Assembly (NCBI GenBank): GCA_934675045.1
Contig: CAKUPI010000087.1
Span: 1 to 7,358, forward strand
DNA: 7,358 bases
Source: an uncultured Eubacteriales bacterium
GTDB taxonomy: Bacteria > Bacillota > Clostridia > Oscillospirales > Butyricicoccaceae
Reading direction: 5' to 3'
A program made the position numbers and the translations under genes. The notes under the pieces were generated by a model, which had not been told where the DNA came from, did no database searches, and worked only from the letters and a program-made list of their open reading frames with translations. This document shows positions 5,263-7,358 of this stretch, piece by piece (the first letter of the stretch is position 1; every line of letters starts with the position of its first letter).

Positions 5263-6171
5263 ATGGCACAGATATACGGCAGCTTAACGGAACTCATCGG
5301 CAAAACCCCCCTTTTGCGCCTTCACCGGCTGGAACGGGCCTACGGCTGCCGCGCCGCCCTTTACGGCAAGCTCGAGGGCATGAACCCCGGCGGCAGCTTA
5401 AAGGATCGCGCCGCCTTGCAGATGATCACGGCCGCCATGCAGCGCGGCGAGCTGCCCGAGGGCGGCGTCGTCGTCGAGCCGACGGGCGGCAACTGCGGCG
5501 TGGCGCTCAGCATGGTCTGCGCCGCCCTGGGCCTGAAGTGCATTCTGGTCATGCCGGAGAACATCGAACGGCAGCGCGTGGAGCACATGCGCATGTACGG
5601 CGCCGAGATCATCATGACGCCGCCGGGCGACGGCGTCGCCGGCGCAGTGGAAAAAGCGCGCGACATCCACGCCAACACGCCCGGCTGCTTTATGCCGTCG
5701 CAGTTTGACAACGACGACAACTGCGAGGCGCACCGGCGCGGCACCGGCCGCGAAATCGTCGAGGCCCTCGGCACCGTCGACTTTCTGGTGGCGGGCGTCG
5801 GCTCGGGCGGCTCGCTGACCGGCTGCGGCGAGGAGGTGCGCAAGCACTGCCCCGACTGCCGCATCGTCGCCGTCGAGCCGGTCGACTCGCCGGTCATTTC
5901 GGGCGGGTTCCCGGGCGGGCACGACATCCCCGGCATCGGCGCCGGCTTTGTCCCCCCCATTCTCAACCCGTACCTGCTCAGCGAGGTCGTGCGCGCCCGC
6001 ACGCCGGACAGCCTTTTCATGGTGCGCGAGCTGGCGCGGCTCGAGGGCGTTTTGTGCGGCCCGTCGTCGGGCGCGGCGCTGACCGCCGCCGTCGCCATCG
6101 CGCAAAGGCCGGAAAACGACGGCAGGCAGGTTGTCGTGCTTTTGCCCGACAACGGCGAAAAATACCTGTAA
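5263..6171 (+). CDS. cysK: Cysteine synthase (O-acetylserine sulfhydrylase) family
   Basis: A PLP-dependent fold-type II enzyme, expected to make cysteine from O-acetylserine and sulfide. From ATG 5263 it has 302 residues, the usual family length. Motifs are IGKTPLLRL (12-20), NPGGSLKDR (41-49) with Schiff-base K47, the phosphate loop GVGSGGSLTG (178-187), EPVDSP (205-210), GIGAGFVPPIL (224-234), GPSSGAA (266-272) near the pyridine nitrogen, and the C-terminal DNGEKYL. The asparagine loop reads EPTGGNCG (72-79), where typical CysK has TSGNTG. Serine is thus replaced by G75 and threonine by C78 at positions that contact the substrate carboxylate. This may shift substrate preference, so a relative acting on another O-activated serine cannot be excluded. 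It is divergent from the serine operon and upstream of metK, with no terminator after it that I can see. Confidence 0.88.
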   Translation: MAQIYGSLTELIGKTPLLRLHRLERAYGCRAALYGKLEGMNPGGSLKDRAALQMITAAMQRGELPEGGVVVEPTGGNCGVALSMVCAALGLKCILVMPENIERQRVEHMRMYGAEIIMTPPGDGVAGAVEKARDIHANTPGCFMPSQFDNDDNCEAHRRGTGREIVEALGTVDFLVAGVGSGGSLTGCGEEVRKHCPDCRIVAVEPVDSPVISGGFPGGHDIPGIGAGFVPPILNPYLLSEVVRARTPDSLFMVRELARLEGVLCGPSSGAALTAAVAIAQRPENDGRQVVVLLPDNGEKYL

Positions 6172-6172
6172 A

Positions 6173-6218
6173 TCCGGCCCGCACCCCTGCCCCATTCCGG
6201 CCCGCACCCCTGCCCCAT
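6173..6218. repeat. Exact 23-bp tandem duplication, C-rich
   Basis: Two adjacent identical 23-bp units (6173-6195 and 6196-6218) begin right after the cysK stop. They end 8 bp before the metK -35. The minus strand has runs G4, G4, G3, G2, G4, G4, G3 separated by short loops, so it meets the usual G-quadruplex pattern. No hairpin terminator for cysK is seen here. The duplication looks recent because the copies are identical. Confidence 0.9.
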
Positions 6219-6225
6219 TCTCTGT

Positions 6226-6254
6226 TTGACAAACCGCCGGAATTATGCTATATT
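6226..6254 (+). promoter_or_regulatory. Promoter of metK
   Basis: A perfect TTGACA (6226-6231), a 17-bp spacer and TATATT (6249-6254), with TG one base before the -10. This is the strongest promoter in the window. Transcription should start near 6261 and run into the SAM riboswitch, leaving a leader of about 195 nt. Confidence 0.88.
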
Positions 6255-6280
6255 AGCAAATGCTACAAATGAATAGGATG

Positions 6281-6370
6281 CCGTTATCCAGAGATGAGGT
6301 AGAGAGTCAGCTCGATGACCTCACGCCAACCGGCCCGCGGGCAAAGGTGGCAACGCTGACATCGATAAGG
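6281..6370 (+). promoter_or_regulatory. SAM-I-clan riboswitch aptamer (S-box-like, compact)
   Basis: A leader element expected to bind S-adenosylmethionine and shut off metK. P1 is TTATC (6284-6288) with GATAA (6364-6368), followed by CAGAGA as in S-box RNAs. P2 is TGAGGT (6295-6300) with ACCTCA (6318-6323), then GAG (6304-6306) with CTC (6311-6313). A kink-turn-like GATGA (6314-6318) precedes GCCAACC (6325-6331), matching the family GCAACC. AAAGGTG (6343-6349) matches the J3/4 AAGGUG. The P2 loop GTCAGC (6306-6311) is complementary to GCTGAC (6355-6360), giving the family pseudoknot. There is no room for a normal P4, so it resembles SAM-IV or SAM-I/IV variants more than classical SAM-I. The class assignment is by eye. 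Confidence 0.8.
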
Positions 6371-6403
6371 AGTGGTCTTTGTTTTTTCAGAGGACTCCTT
6401 TTC
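6364..6403 (+). promoter_or_regulatory. Antiterminator of the metK leader
   Basis: GATAAGGAGT (6364-6373) can pair with ACTCCTTTTC (6394-6403) over 10 positions with one mismatch. This uses up the 3' strand of P1 (6364-6368) and the 5' strand of the terminator (6391-6398). Aptamer plus terminator and antiterminator are therefore mutually exclusive. SAM-bound RNA should terminate; SAM-free RNA should read through. Confidence 0.7.
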
Positions 6404-6420
6404 GGGAGTCCTTTTTGTTT
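6391..6420 (+). terminator. Intrinsic terminator controlling metK
   Basis: Stem AGGACTCC (6391-6398) with GGAGTCCT (6405-6412), loop of 6, followed by TTTTGTTT. It stands between the aptamer and the metK ribosome binding site, as in transcriptional OFF-type SAM switches. Confidence 0.9.
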
Positions 6421-6454
6421 GTTCCAATTTATAATAGGAAGGAACCGCAACGCA

Positions 6455-7358
<904 letters not shown>

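Noticed and set aside
5398..6207. Long minus-strand frames opposite cysK (also 5361-6218) and opposite metK (6485-7267)
   Set aside because: They are antisense to well-conserved enzymes and have shadow composition only.

Overview
The window looks like a chromosomal segment of a GC-rich member of the Clostridia, possibly Oscillospiraceae-like. The grounds are a secreted S-layer-homology protein, strong AGGAGG-type ribosome binding sites, a DUF1015 gene in a serine operon, and metK under a SAM riboswitch with an intrinsic terminator. The taxonomic placement is an inference from gene content and style. The exact genus cannot be read from the sequence.

Layout. Positions 1-1327 (minus strand) hold the first 442 residues of an exported SLH-domain protein whose 3' end lies beyond the left edge. 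Its 322-bp upstream region carries two promoter modules of identical geometry, 109 bp apart. Each has a 23-bp box made of an 11-bp-period direct repeat, then a 15-bp gap, a -35, a 17-bp spacer and an extended -10. A small palindrome sits at the predicted transcription start of the gene-proximal copy. The same region contains the intrinsic terminator of the next operon.

Positions 5030-1650 (minus strand) form a three-gene operon: serC (phosphoserine aminotransferase), serA (short phosphoglycerate dehydrogenase without a regulatory domain) and a DUF1015 gene of unknown biochemical role. A strong hairpin without a U-tract separates serA from the DUF1015 gene. No serB-type phosphatase is in view, so the DUF1015 protein is a candidate for a serine-related enzymatic step.

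Divergent from serC, cysK (5263-6171, plus strand) encodes a full-length O-acetylserine sulfhydrylase-family enzyme with an unusual asparagine loop. A 23-bp C-rich exact tandem duplication follows it. Then comes a consensus-like promoter, a leader that reads as a SAM-I-clan riboswitch lacking an obvious P4 helix, mutually exclusive antiterminator and terminator hairpins, and metK (6455 to the right edge, 301 residues present).

The metabolic genes line up as one route: 3-phosphoglycerate to phosphohydroxypyruvate (SerA), to phosphoserine (SerC), to serine, to cysteine (CysK). Methionine then becomes S-adenosylmethionine (MetK). The genes for O-acetylserine and methionine formation are not in the window. 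No mobile element, CRISPR array, tRNA, rRNA or defence system was seen. The most notable signals are regulatory: the duplicated promoter module and the compact SAM riboswitch.
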